64,000 nucleotides of DNA from Ga0077555 sp050187415 (GTDB lineage: Bacteria > Pseudomonadota > Alphaproteobacteria > Rhizobiales > Hyphomicrobiaceae): the NCBI GenBank assembly GCA_050187415.1, contig JBFWXN010000020.1, positions 1-64,000 of the forward strand. The letters run 5' to 3'. Shown here piece after piece: positions 45,925 through 53,746 of this stretch; positions within the stretch are counted from its first letter, which is position 1; each line of letters begins with the position of its first letter. A program made the position numbers and the translations under genes. The notes beneath the pieces were generated by a model that had not been told where the DNA came from, did no database searches, and saw only the letters and a program-made list of their open reading frames with translations.

Positions 45925-48030
45925 ATGGACGCGACACCGAACCTCGACCTGCCCTACATCATGGCCGCCCAGGCCCAGAAGCACGTGACGCACAACGAGG
46001 CGATCCGCGTGCTGGACGCCATCGTGCAGCTTGCGGTGCTCGACAGGGACCTCGATGCGCCGCCTGCCTCTCCGGCCGAGGGCGACAGGTACATCGTCGC
46101 CACCTCGGCATCCGGCGGGTGGACCGGCCACGACCTCGAAGTGGCAGCCTTCCAGGATGGCGCTTGGTCCTTCTACGCCCCGGCAGAAGGCTGGCTCGCC
46201 TGGGTCGCCGACGAAGACAGCCTCGTTGCGTGGGACGGCGCGGACTGGGTTGCGACAAGCGGCGCGACAAACCTCAACCCCGCGGCGCTGGTCGGCGTCA
46301 ACACCACAGCCGACGCCACCAACCGCCTTGCCGCAAAGTCCGATGCGGTGCTGTTCAGCCACGACGACGTGACGCCGGGGACGGGCGACCAGCGCACCAT
46401 CCTGAACAAGGCGGCGGCCGGCAACACGGCGTCGTTCGTCTACCAGACCGCCTTTTCCGGCCGTGCCGAGATCGGCCTTGCCGGTGACGACGATTTCTCG
46501 TTCAAGGTGTCGGCCGACGGGGCGGTGTGGACCGAAGCGCTGCGCTTGAAGAAAGACGGCTCGGCAGTCGTCGCCGGCGTGCCGGTCCGGCACACCGCGC
46601 CACCGAAGCTGCCGACCTACACGGTGGCAACTCGACCCTCGGCCGCCACCTATGCGGCCGGCTCGCTCATCTACGTGTCCGACTGGCCGGGCGGCGGCAT
46701 CGCCATGGTCTCGGACGGGACGGCTTGGCGCCCGGTGCCGCGCCGCCGCGGTCGCGTGTCGGAGATCCTCGATGGCGACGAGGGCGTAGCCTTCAACTTC
46801 GGCCTGGCACGCGGCCTCGTTGCCGACTTCACCGGCTCCTTGTCCGTAAGCGGCCGTGCCGACGACATGGTGACGCTGACCCGCGCCTCCGATGGCACCT
46901 TCATCGGCTCCAACGGGCTGCTGCAAAGCGCCTCGAGCAACGTGCTGCGCTATACGTATGATCCCGTTGCCCGCGATAAAGGACGGTTGCTGCTCGAGGG
47001 CGCGGCGACGAACCTACTCGTCAGGTCGGCAGAATTCGGGTCGTGGAGCGCAGCGCAATGCAGCGTTTCGAGCAATGCGGCGGCGGCACCGGACGGCACG
47101 ACGACCGCCGACAAGATCGTCGAGGACAGCGCCACCAACAGCCACTATCTCCTGCTCGGCGCGACGGGGACCACGAACACCAATCAGCATGTGTTCAGCG
47201 TTTGGGCCAAGGCGGACAGCAGGAGCGTTATCCGCCTCCGCTTTTTCGAAGGCTCGACGTTCACCCGAAACGTGTTTGCGGACTTTGACCTATCTGCGGG
47301 CACTGCGTCGGCGGCAACGACAGGCGGCGCCACGGCGACGTCGGCGGGCATAGAAGCCTTTGCGGGTGGGTGGTATCGGTGCTGGGTCTCCTGCGTGCTG
47401 GGCGGGTCGGACACAACGATCCAGGCCCGAGTGCACATTCTCAGTGCCGTTGGGGTTTCATCCTACGCTGGCGACGGCACGTCCGGCCTTTACGTCTGGG
47501 GTGCCCAGCTGGAGGTCGGCTCGGTCCCCACGAGCTATATCGCCACCACGTCATCCACGGCCACGCGCTCCGCGGACAGCCTTGTCGTCGGCCCGAGCAC
47601 CTTCCCGGTGCAGGCGAGCGGCGAGTGCACGCTCTATGTGCGCTGGCGCATCAAGAGCCAAACAGCGTCCACGTCCGGAAAGGTCCGGGCGACGAACAGC
47701 AGCGATAGCGAGTACATCTCGTTTCGGGAAACGACCGTCATCGGTGGCGCGGATTTGGCCGTCTACGATAACCCCGCATTTGTGGTCGATACAGCTTCGC
47801 AAGCGATCACCCTCGGCGCCGAATATGCCCTGGCGGCAAGTGTGCGCGCCAACGACGCAAAGTTCTACGTCAATGGCGCGCAGTTCGCGGCCGACACCAG
47901 TTTGACCGTGCCGACCATCGATCGCCTGGCCATTACCCCCGGCTCCGGCTCCATCTACGAAATCGACGAGATTGCCTACATCGCGCGTGCGCTCGGCGCC
48001 GCCGAATTGGCCGCGCTTACTGCTCTTTAG
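45925..48030 (+). CDS. DUF2793 domain protein: phage or GTA-type fibre/spike
   Basis: The 701-residue protein begins with a DUF2793 domain (about 1-95: LPYIMAAQAQKHVTHNEAI, DRYIVA, WLAWVADED...W), which occurs in phage and gene-transfer-agent host-recognition proteins of alphaproteobacteria. A variable region with a Pro/Ala segment follows (about 100-300), then a beta-rich carbohydrate-binding-like module of the head-spike-fibre type (about 345-545: RGRLLLEGAATNLL, FSVWAKADSRS, GGWYRCWVSCVL, GLYVWGAQLEVG) and a C-terminal LamG-like domain. It should form surface fibres that bind a bacterial polysaccharide. No capsid, portal or terminase genes are nearby. Confidence 0.85.
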   Translation: MDATPNLDLPYIMAAQAQKHVTHNEAIRVLDAIVQLAVLDRDLDAPPASPAEGDRYIVATSASGGWTGHDLEVAAFQDGAWSFYAPAEGWLAWVADEDSLVAWDGADWVATSGATNLNPAALVGVNTTADATNRLAAKSDAVLFSHDDVTPGTGDQRTILNKAAAGNTASFVYQTAFSGRAEIGLAGDDDFSFKVSADGAVWTEALRLKKDGSAVVAGVPVRHTAPPKLPTYTVATRPSAATYAAGSLIYVSDWPGGGIAMVSDGTAWRPVPRRRGRVSEILDGDEGVAFNFGLARGLVADFTGSLSVSGRADDMVTLTRASDGTFIGSNGLLQSASSNVLRYTYDPVARDKGRLLLEGAATNLLVRSAEFGSWSAAQCSVSSNAAAAPDGTTTADKIVEDSATNSHYLLLGATGTTNTNQHVFSVWAKADSRSVIRLRFFEGSTFTRNVFADFDLSAGTASAATTGGATATSAGIEAFAGGWYRCWVSCVLGGSDTTIQARVHILSAVGVSSYAGDGTSGLYVWGAQLEVGSVPTSYIATTSSTATRSADSLVVGPSTFPVQASGECTLYVRWRIKSQTASTSGKVRATNSSDSEYISFRETTVIGGADLAVYDNPAFVVDTASQAITLGAEYALAASVRANDAKFYVNGAQFAADTSLTVPTIDRLAITPGSGSIYEIDEIAYIARALGAAELAALTAL

Positions 48031-48032
48031 TG

Positions 48033-48069
48033 GCGCGCACCGACTCGCCGGAGGCGAGCCGGTGCGCGC
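48033..48069 (+). terminator. Long GC hairpin directly after the DUF2793 gene
   Basis: GCGCGCACCG-A-CTCGCC (48033-48049) folds back on GGCGAG-C-CGGTGCGCGC (48053-48069) around a GGA loop, a near-perfect stem of about 16 pairs with one mismatch, 2 bases after the stop codon at 48030. No T-run follows, so it may terminate or protect the fibre mRNA. The second hairpin downstream makes this an unusual tandem. Confidence 0.6.
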
Positions 48070-48139
48070 GGTATCCGAGGCGTGGTGAGGGTGCGTACCG
48101 CGCAATGATGCGAAGACCGTCTCGGCCCGGCTCAGCCAC

Positions 48140-48180
48140 GTCGCTGGCGGCCGGCTCCCCGCAGGGGAGTCGCCAGCGAC
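48140..48180 (+). promoter_or_regulatory. Perfect long hairpin upstream of the small partner gene
   Basis: GTCGCTGGCG (48140-48149) pairs exactly with CGCCAGCGAC (48171-48180), and CTCCCC (48155-48160) with GGGGAG (48164-48169) inside it. The structure ends 18 bases before the ATG at 48199. It could hold up or regulate translation of that gene, or be a terminator of the first transcript. Confidence 0.5.
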
Positions 48181-48198
48181 AAACGAAAGACCAGGACA

Positions 48199-48573
48199 AT
48201 GCTAAACCATTTTCTTAAGTTCGAAAGCGAAGCCGACGCCAAAGCCGCGCTGACCGCCTACGCTCCCGATGGCGAATGGGATATGTCGCGCGTCATTCCC
48301 GGTCAGCGCGTCGTGCTGGCGCGCGCGGTGTGGGACCACAGCGACCCTGACAACCCGACCGAGGTATCGCCCGAGGCGATCTTGCCCGGTTACTTCGTGA
48401 CGATATCGCTGCCGGACCTCGACGAGGCCCTGCGCGATCTCCCCGACACTGCCTGCCGCCTGATCGGCGACAGCGTGGCGGGGGGACTCGTCTACAAGGC
48501 ACCGAACCTCGACGAAGGACTACTCGCTACGGCGATCATCGAGCCAGTGCCTTCGGGATCGGTTTACTTTTAG
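48199..48573 (+). CDS. Small acidic phage-island protein of unknown function
   Basis: The 124-residue protein (ESEADAKAALTAYAPDGEWD... ILPGYFVTISLPDLDEALRDL) is acidic and shows no membrane segment or known motif. It starts after two hairpins and an AGGA site just before ATG 48199. By position it is probably a phage or GTA accessory protein, such as a fibre chaperone or a tail-fibre assembly protein that follows the fibre gene in many phages. This role is inference. Confidence 0.6.
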   Translation: MLNHFLKFESEADAKAALTAYAPDGEWDMSRVIPGQRVVLARAVWDHSDPDNPTEVSPEAILPGYFVTISLPDLDEALRDLPDTACRLIGDSVAGGLVYKAPNLDEGLLATAIIEPVPSGSVYF

Positions 48574-48626
48574 GGATCGCCGGCTACTGCGCTCAACGCA
48601 GCCCGCCCGAGTTCGCCCCACGTCCG

Positions 48627-49418
48627 CTACTGCATGAACCAGCCGTGGCTGACAACGATCGACTGTCCGGTCATCACGTTGCTATTGGCCGCAGCAAAGA
48701 ACAAAACGGCGTCGGCGACATCATCCGTGGTGGTGAACTCGCCGTCGACCGTATCCTTGAGCATGACGTCCTTGACGACCTGAGCCTCCGTGATGCCGAG
48801 CTCCTTGGCCTGCTCCGGGATCTGCTTGTCGACGAGAGGCGTGCGGACAAAGCCTGGGCAGACCACGTTGGCCGTCACATTATGCTCGGCGCCTTCCTTC
48901 GCGAGCACCTTGGCGAGACCGAGCAAGCCGTGCTTGGCGGTGACGTAGGGCGCCTTCAGCTTGGAGGCCTCCTTCGAATGGACGGAGCCCATGTAGACCA
49001 CCCTGCCGTAATTGGCCGCGTACATATGCTTGAGGCAGGCGCGCGTCGTCAGGAAGGCACCATCGAGGTGGATCGACAAGAGCTTCTTCCAATCGGCGTA
49101 TGGAAACTCAACCAATGGCTTTACGATCTGGATGCCGGCGTTGCTGACAAGGATGTCGACTTTGCCATACCTGGCGACAACCTCCGCCACGCCGTTCTCG
49201 ACTTGCGCCTCGTCCGTGACATTCATCGCCACGGCAAAGGCGTCGCCTCCCTTCGCCTTGATCTCCGATGCCGTCATCTGCGCGGCCTCGAGGTTGAGAT
49301 CGGCAATGACGGGCACGCCGCCCTCGGCGGCAAAGCGGATGGCGATCTCCTTGCCGATACCGCTGGCGGCGCCAGTGACGATGGCAATTCTACCATTGAA
49401 GCGCGACATCTGGTTCAT
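48627..49418 (-). CDS. 3-hydroxybutyrate dehydrogenase-like short-chain dehydrogenase
   Basis: This NAD-dependent SDR of 263 residues most resembles 3-hydroxybutyrate dehydrogenase, which interconverts 3-hydroxybutyrate and acetoacetate. The cofactor motif TGAASGIGKE is near residue 16, NAGIQ near 96, the catalytic Ser in MGSVHSKE near 145 and YVTAK (Tyr-x3-Lys) near 158; FTTTDDVADAVLFFA and MTGQSIVVSHGW complete the pattern. The KAPYVTAKHGLLGL segment is typical of the BDH1-like bacterial group. It lies next to the catabolic genes on the same strand, 524 bases away from the lyase gene, and may serve polyhydroxybutyrate turnover or another 3-hydroxy acid. Confidence 0.9.
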   Translation of the reverse strand: MNQMSRFNGRIAIVTGAASGIGKEIAIRFAAEGGVPVIADLNLEAAQMTASEIKAKGGDAFAVAMNVTDEAQVENGVAEVVARYGKVDILVSNAGIQIVKPLVEFPYADWKKLLSIHLDGAFLTTRACLKHMYAANYGRVVYMGSVHSKEASKLKAPYVTAKHGLLGLAKVLAKEGAEHNVTANVVCPGFVRTPLVDKQIPEQAKELGITEAQVVKDVMLKDTVDGEFTTTDDVADAVLFFAAANSNVMTGQSIVVSHGWFMQ

Positions 49419-49942
49419 CCCTGGTTATGCGCCGTGGCGCGTCTGCGTATCGGGCGAGGCAATCGTGGACGACCACTCCGAGGCCCATGGCCGGGGCGGC
49501 GGCCCAGCGGAATGCCGAGCCTACCTCCCCGACCGACCGACAGGCGTACGACATCGCAGATTGCGCGTGGGCAAAGGTGCAGCGCTGCCGGGCCGATCCA
49601 GTAAGCCGCGGAGGGACACCCTTCATGTAGTAGCGGACGAGGCCGCGTGCACGTGTGACGCAGTCGACATCATTGGGGATGTCGACCCGAGACCGCCGGG
49701 GATCACCCGAGCGTCATTGAAACCTGGGCTCGGGAGCGATCGGCTTTGCAGATCATAAAGCGACAGAGAGGCACGCAAATTCCGCGTCACGTTCCGCCAT
49801 CCAGTCCTCGAGCGGAATGCCGGGGCCATCGGCACATCTGACCACCGCATTGCAAGAGGCGACGGTCGCGCACGCGCCGACGAAGCCCGCAGGACGGACC
49901 CGGCCGGCGGCTTCGAAGCGCCGCCGGCTCGTCATCTCGTGA
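49419..49942. other. 524-base spacer between the SDR and lyase genes
   Basis: No confident gene. A 60-codon frame on the minus strand (49753-49935) ends in PLEDWMAERDAEFACLSVAL, but its start lies inside a hairpin and it has no ribosome site, so it was not called. Terminator-like sequence at 49903-49928 closes the lyase transcript. Confidence 0.4.
49903..49928 (-). terminator. Terminator-like hairpin downstream of the ThDP lyase gene
   Basis: GCCGGCGGC (49903-49911) pairs perfectly with GCCGCCGGC (49920-49928) around an 8-base loop. The structure is 15 bases past the stop of the minus-strand gene that ends at 49943. No clear T-run, so Rho-independent action is uncertain. Confidence 0.5.
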
Positions 49943-51601
49943 TCAGGTCGTCAGCCAGCCGAATTCCTGCGGCTTGCGACCGGCGGCCCAATGCAGCTTG
50001 ACGTTGACGAGTGCAGGGCCTTTGAACGCCATCGCTTCCGCCAGTGCGCCCTTCAGATCCTTCGGATCTTCGATGTTGAAACCTTTGCCGCCGAATGCCT
50101 CGAGCACCTTGTCGTAGCGCGCGCCGTAGATAAGAGAGCGCGGCGGATTGGCGAATGGATCGTCCGGATATTTTTCCGTGCCGGAGCCGATGCCGCCGTT
50201 ATTCAGAACCACGATCTTGGCATTCATTCTGTAGCGACAGATGGTCTCGAACTCCATGCCCGAGAAGCCGATCGCGGAATCGCCCGATACCGAGATGACC
50301 GGTTTGTTCGGGTTGACGGCGCAGGCTGCGACGACGAAGCCCATGCCGATGCCCATGGTGCCATACGTTCCCGCATCGAGACGATGACGGGCGAAGGTGT
50401 TCGGCAACTGAGTGCGGCCGATATCCATCGTGTTCGCGCCTTCGCCGACGATGATGGCGTCTTGCGGAGCCCAGGCGGCAATGTCCTTGAGCGCGCGGTA
50501 GTAGTTCGTCGGCGACGCATTGTCGTCGATCATGGGCTGGATCTGCTTGGCGTTCTTGGCGGCCGCGTCCGCGATCGTCTTTCTCCATGGGGTTCCCTCG
50601 GCGTAGAACCACTGCCGCTCGCGCAATGCCTCATTGAGCTGCCCGACGACAGCCTTGCCGTCACCGACCAGCGCGACTTCCGTCGGTACGTTCTGGCCAA
50701 TGGCCTCGGGCGAGATATCGAGCTGGATGATGCGCACGTTCTTGTTGAAGCGCGGTGCCATGCCGTAGTGCATGATCCAGTTGAGGCGCGCGCCCATGAC
50801 GAAGACGACATCGGCCTCCTTGAGCGCAGTCGAGCGAGCGGCTCCGACCGAGAGCGGATGACTGTCGTCCATCACGCCTTTGCCCATGGGCGAAGCAAGG
50901 AACGGCAGCTTCGTGCGCTCGATGAAGGCACGGACTTCGTCTTCGGCGCGCGACCACGCCATCCCCTTGCCGACGATGACAAGCGGCTTCTCGGCCGAGG
51001 CCAGCGCATCGAGCGCGCGCTTCACGTCCTCGCCCATCGCCATCGAGCGCGGCGGCTCGGCCGACTTCGGCGGGAAATTGACGTCGCCGTCTGCAACCTC
51101 ACCCTTGATGATGTCATCTGCGATGTCGAGGTAGGTCGCGCCTGGGCGGCCGTAGATCGATTGCCGGACCGCCTGCTCGACGTAGAACGGAATACGGTAG
51201 GTGTGCTCGATGGCGTGCGCGAACTTGCAGAACGGCGAAGCGATCTGCACCTGGCGCTCCTCCTGGAACGCACCCATGCCATTTTGATACGTGGGCGAGG
51301 CGCCGCCGATACCGATCATGGGCCAGCAGTTCTGCTGGGCATTGGCGAGGCCGGCCAGCATGTGGACGACGCCCGGGCCGGACACGGTGAGGCAAGCTCC
51401 GGGACGTCCGGTGAGATAGCCCGCCGCCTGCGCCGCGTACGATGCGGTCTGCTCGTTGCGCATGCCGATGTACTTGATGCCGGCCTTCTGCGCTTCGGCA
51501 GCGATCTGCTGCACGGGAAAGCCGACGATGCCGAACATATAGTCGACACCCTGCTGCTTTAGGCTGCGCGCCATGATCTCGGCGCCGTTCAGCTTGGCCA
51601 T
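49943..51601 (-). CDS. ThDP-dependent 2-hydroxyacyl-CoA lyase / oxalyl-CoA decarboxylase family enzyme
   Basis: The 552-residue ThDP enzyme starts at ATG 51601 with AGGAGG just upstream. The catalytic Glu50 (MRNEQTASY) activates ThDP. The CoA/central domain contains KPLVIVGKGMAWS near 205, and the cofactor motif is GDS (440-442) to NN (467-468). Length and order fit oxalyl-CoA decarboxylase and the related 2-hydroxyacyl-CoA lyases, which release formyl-CoA and an aldehyde or ketone. The C-terminal RKPQEFGWLTT resembles the tail I recall for 2-hydroxyacyl-CoA lyases more than for the decarboxylase, but the substrate cannot be fixed. A family III CoA-transferase is 2 kb upstream. Confidence 0.88.
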   Translation of the reverse strand: MAKLNGAEIMARSLKQQGVDYMFGIVGFPVQQIAAEAQKAGIKYIGMRNEQTASYAAQAAGYLTGRPGACLTVSGPGVVHMLAGLANAQQNCWPMIGIGGASPTYQNGMGAFQEERQVQIASPFCKFAHAIEHTYRIPFYVEQAVRQSIYGRPGATYLDIADDIIKGEVADGDVNFPPKSAEPPRSMAMGEDVKRALDALASAEKPLVIVGKGMAWSRAEDEVRAFIERTKLPFLASPMGKGVMDDSHPLSVGAARSTALKEADVVFVMGARLNWIMHYGMAPRFNKNVRIIQLDISPEAIGQNVPTEVALVGDGKAVVGQLNEALRERQWFYAEGTPWRKTIADAAAKNAKQIQPMIDDNASPTNYYRALKDIAAWAPQDAIIVGEGANTMDIGRTQLPNTFARHRLDAGTYGTMGIGMGFVVAACAVNPNKPVISVSGDSAIGFSGMEFETICRYRMNAKIVVLNNGGIGSGTEKYPDDPFANPPRSLIYGARYDKVLEAFGGKGFNIEDPKDLKGALAEAMAFKGPALVNVKLHWAAGRKPQEFGWLTT

Positions 51602-51773
51602 CTGTTCCTCCTGTGTGCACACATTTTCTGACGCCCAGCGCCATCGTTCTTATGAGTATCCGGGTAGCCCCTCGTCGGAAACGATGGCACAGTTCCAACG
51701 GGCATGGGAACAGACTTCACACGCCCGGCGATCGGCGGCGGCGCCGGAAACGGGTGCACCGATCGTCCGTCGA

Positions 51774-51800
51774 CCATCGACGGCGGGCCGCTATCGATGG
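51774..51800. promoter_or_regulatory. Operator-like inverted repeat in the lyase / 2-hydroxyacid dehydrogenase intergenic region
   Basis: CCATCGA (51774-51780) and TCGATGG (51794-51800) are perfect reverse complements with 20-base centre spacing. They lie between two divergent genes (starts 51601 and 51866). This is the usual geometry for a dimeric repressor that controls both. No regulator gene was identified in the window, so this is only a candidate. Confidence 0.3.
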
Positions 51801-51865
51801 CGCGCGCCGACCGATAACCTGCCGTAAGGACACATCCCCTATCTTTCCATCACGAGCCCGAGCCG

Positions 51866-52861
51866 ATGAAGCTGCTGCTTTCCGCATTCGCGCAAAAGAC
51901 CTGGGGCGACCGCATTCTCGCCGCCGTACCGGATGGCACGCTGACATTCATCACGGCTGAGGACGCCGGCAGCAGCGAGAGCCCATGTTCCGCGGACATC
52001 GCCTTCATGACACGCGAAGTGACGGGCGCGTCGAGCAAGGGCAATGCCACGCCCGAGCTGCGCAATTTCGCCAAGTGCCTGCGCAAATCGCCCAATCTCA
52101 AATGGCTGCAGATCCACCCCGCCGGTGCGGAACTCCCGATCTATCGCGAGTTGCGTGGCCGCGGCGTCAAGGTGACGACGGCGTCGGGCGCGACGGCGCT
52201 GTCGGTTGCCCATAGCGCTTTGGGCGGTCTGATCGCGATCAACCGGCGGTTTCCGCTGTTGGCCGACGCCCAGCGGCGCCGCGCCTGGGAGCCCAGGCTC
52301 GGGACCAACGCACCTCGCGATTTCAAAGGACAGACCGCGGTCGTGGTAGGTCTCGGGCCGATCGGACGCAACCTTGCGCCACTGCTCAAGATGCTCGGGA
52401 TGCGTGTTATCGGCGTGCGCCGCGCGCCGACCGCGATTGCCCCGTGCGACCGAACGATCACCTATGACGAGTTGCCGTCCGTACTGACCGAAGCCGACGT
52501 CATGGTGCTTTGTTGTCCCGCCTCGCCAACAACGACGGGCCTGGCCAACGCGGCCGCCTTCGACGCGATGCCGAAAGGTTCGCTCCTCGTCAACGTGTCG
52601 CGTGGCGTGGTTGCGGTCGAGGCCGACATCGTCGAGGCTTTGCGCCGCGGACAACTTGCCGGTGCCTATCTCGACGTCTTCGAGCATGAGCCACTCAATC
52701 CTGCATCACCGCTTTGGGATATGCCGAACGTGATCGTTTCGCCCCATACGGCAAGCCACACGCTCGGCCAGAACGAGGCTATCTTCGATATCTTCCTGGA
52801 TAACCTCGACCGCTGGCGCGACGAGCGCGCGCTTCGTAATGACGTCGACAAGCTTGGATGA
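51866..52861 (+). CDS. D-2-hydroxyacid dehydrogenase (NAD-dependent)
   Basis: It reversibly oxidises a 2-hydroxy acid or reduces a 2-keto acid. The 331-residue protein has the NAD-binding VVVGLGPIGRNLAPLLKMLG near 158 and the catalytic trio of the D-2-hydroxyacid dehydrogenases: Arg in NVSRGVVAVEADI near 250, Glu in DVFEHEPLNP near 275, and His in SPHTASHTLG near 295. The N-terminal substrate domain is diverged. It is divergent from the lyase gene, 264 bases apart. The pairing suggests the two share a 2-hydroxy/2-keto acid substrate. Confidence 0.9.
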   Translation: MKLLLSAFAQKTWGDRILAAVPDGTLTFITAEDAGSSESPCSADIAFMTREVTGASSKGNATPELRNFAKCLRKSPNLKWLQIHPAGAELPIYRELRGRGVKVTTASGATALSVAHSALGGLIAINRRFPLLADAQRRRAWEPRLGTNAPRDFKGQTAVVVGLGPIGRNLAPLLKMLGMRVIGVRRAPTAIAPCDRTITYDELPSVLTEADVMVLCCPASPTTTGLANAAAFDAMPKGSLLVNVSRGVVAVEADIVEALRRGQLAGAYLDVFEHEPLNPASPLWDMPNVIVSPHTASHTLGQNEAIFDIFLDNLDRWRDERALRNDVDKLG

Positions 52862-52882
52862 TCAGCGACGGGAGACGCGACT

Positions 52883-53281
52883 GTGAGCACGGACATCATC
52901 GGAACGTGGCGACTGGCGAAGGGCTCGGCGACGTTCGAGGACGGCACGTCGGCGCCACCACCCTATGGCGGCGAAAAGGGCATGGGTCGGATCACACTCA
53001 ACGCCGATGGGAGGATGATGGCGGTGCTATGCGACGGACGGCCGACATTGCCGGACGGAGAGCCCCGGGAATACAGCTCCTACTGCGGCAACTATACGTT
53101 CGATGGAACCCGGCTGATCACGGTCGTCGATGCGACCTCGGACTCGGGCCGCCTCAGCGGCGAGCAGATCCGCCACGTCAGCTTCGAGAACGGATACATG
53201 GTCTTCCGGCACACGTCGCGCCGCGCGGACGGCCGGCGCATCCACCGAGAGATGTCGTGGGTGAAGATCTCGGACGTTTAA
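52883..53281 (+). CDS. Lipocalin-like domain protein
   Basis: The 132-residue protein matches a small cytoplasmic lipocalin-like family (about 130 residues, pattern IIGTWRLAKGSATFEDG, LNADGRMMAVLCDGRP, YSSYCGNYTFDGTRL, FRHTSRRADGRRIHREMSWVKIS). It is probably a beta-barrel binding a small hydrophobic ligand or a fatty-acyl group; function unproven. The start is GTG at 52883, 21 bases after the dehydrogenase gene, and it is likely in the same operon. Confidence 0.8.
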   Translation: MSTDIIGTWRLAKGSATFEDGTSAPPPYGGEKGMGRITLNADGRMMAVLCDGRPTLPDGEPREYSSYCGNYTFDGTRLITVVDATSDSGRLSGEQIRHVSFENGYMVFRHTSRRADGRRIHREMSWVKISDV

Positions 53282-53342
53282 GGCGACGGCCAGCCAACCG
53301 CGATGCCGGATTGGCCGAGGCGTCCGGGCACCGTGGGAGGCG

Positions 53343-53693
53343 TTACTCGATCGGCACGAAGATCGAGTGGCGCAGCTTGCCGCCGATCGACTTCGACAAA
53401 TGCCCCTTGCCGTGCACATCCTCGACCAGGATCACTTCGCCGGCGCCGATCTCGCGCGCTTCGCCGTCGGAGGCCGTGATGCGCACGCCACCATCGAGAT
53501 TGATGATGTACTGGCGCCGCGGCGCCGGGTGCCAGTCGAGGTCATAGTCCCCTGCGGTCTCGCGAAAAATGATACCGGTAGCGGGGAGACGCTTCGACAT
53601 TTTCGAGAAGTTGCGCGTCTCGGTCCACTCGACCTCGACGTCGCGCCAATGACTTTCGCCCTTCTCGTCGGCAAACAGATTGTGAATGCGCAT
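53343..53693 (-). CDS. Cupin-domain protein
   Basis: The 116-residue small cupin has two beta-barrel motifs: FRETAGDYDLDWHPAPRRQYIINLDGGVRI (PxxRRQ and the His-containing metal motif), then GEVILVEDVHGKGH with the second His pair. It could be a metal-dependent enzyme or a regulatory binding protein. GGGAGAAG precedes ATG 53693. It lies immediately downstream of the CoA-transferase gene on the same strand, 54 bases away, and is part of the same operon. Confidence 0.8.
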   Translation of the reverse strand: MRIHNLFADEKGESHWRDVEVEWTETRNFSKMSKRLPATGIIFRETAGDYDLDWHPAPRRQYIINLDGGVRITASDGEAREIGAGEVILVEDVHGKGHLSKSIGGKLRHSIFVPIE

Positions 53694-53746
53694 CGGCGCT
53701 TCTCCCATCGGTTCTCTTTGCTGGTCTCTCGTGGCCGGTCGACGCG

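Noticed and set aside
49753..49935. 60-codon minus-strand frame upstream of the SDR gene
   Set aside because: Its start overlaps a terminator-like hairpin, it has no ribosome site and no known family, so it is more likely a chance frame.
49991..51562. 523-codon plus-strand frame opposite the ThDP lyase gene
   Set aside because: Translation is His/Arg/Asp-rich and motif-free, whereas the ThDP enzyme signatures are on the minus strand.
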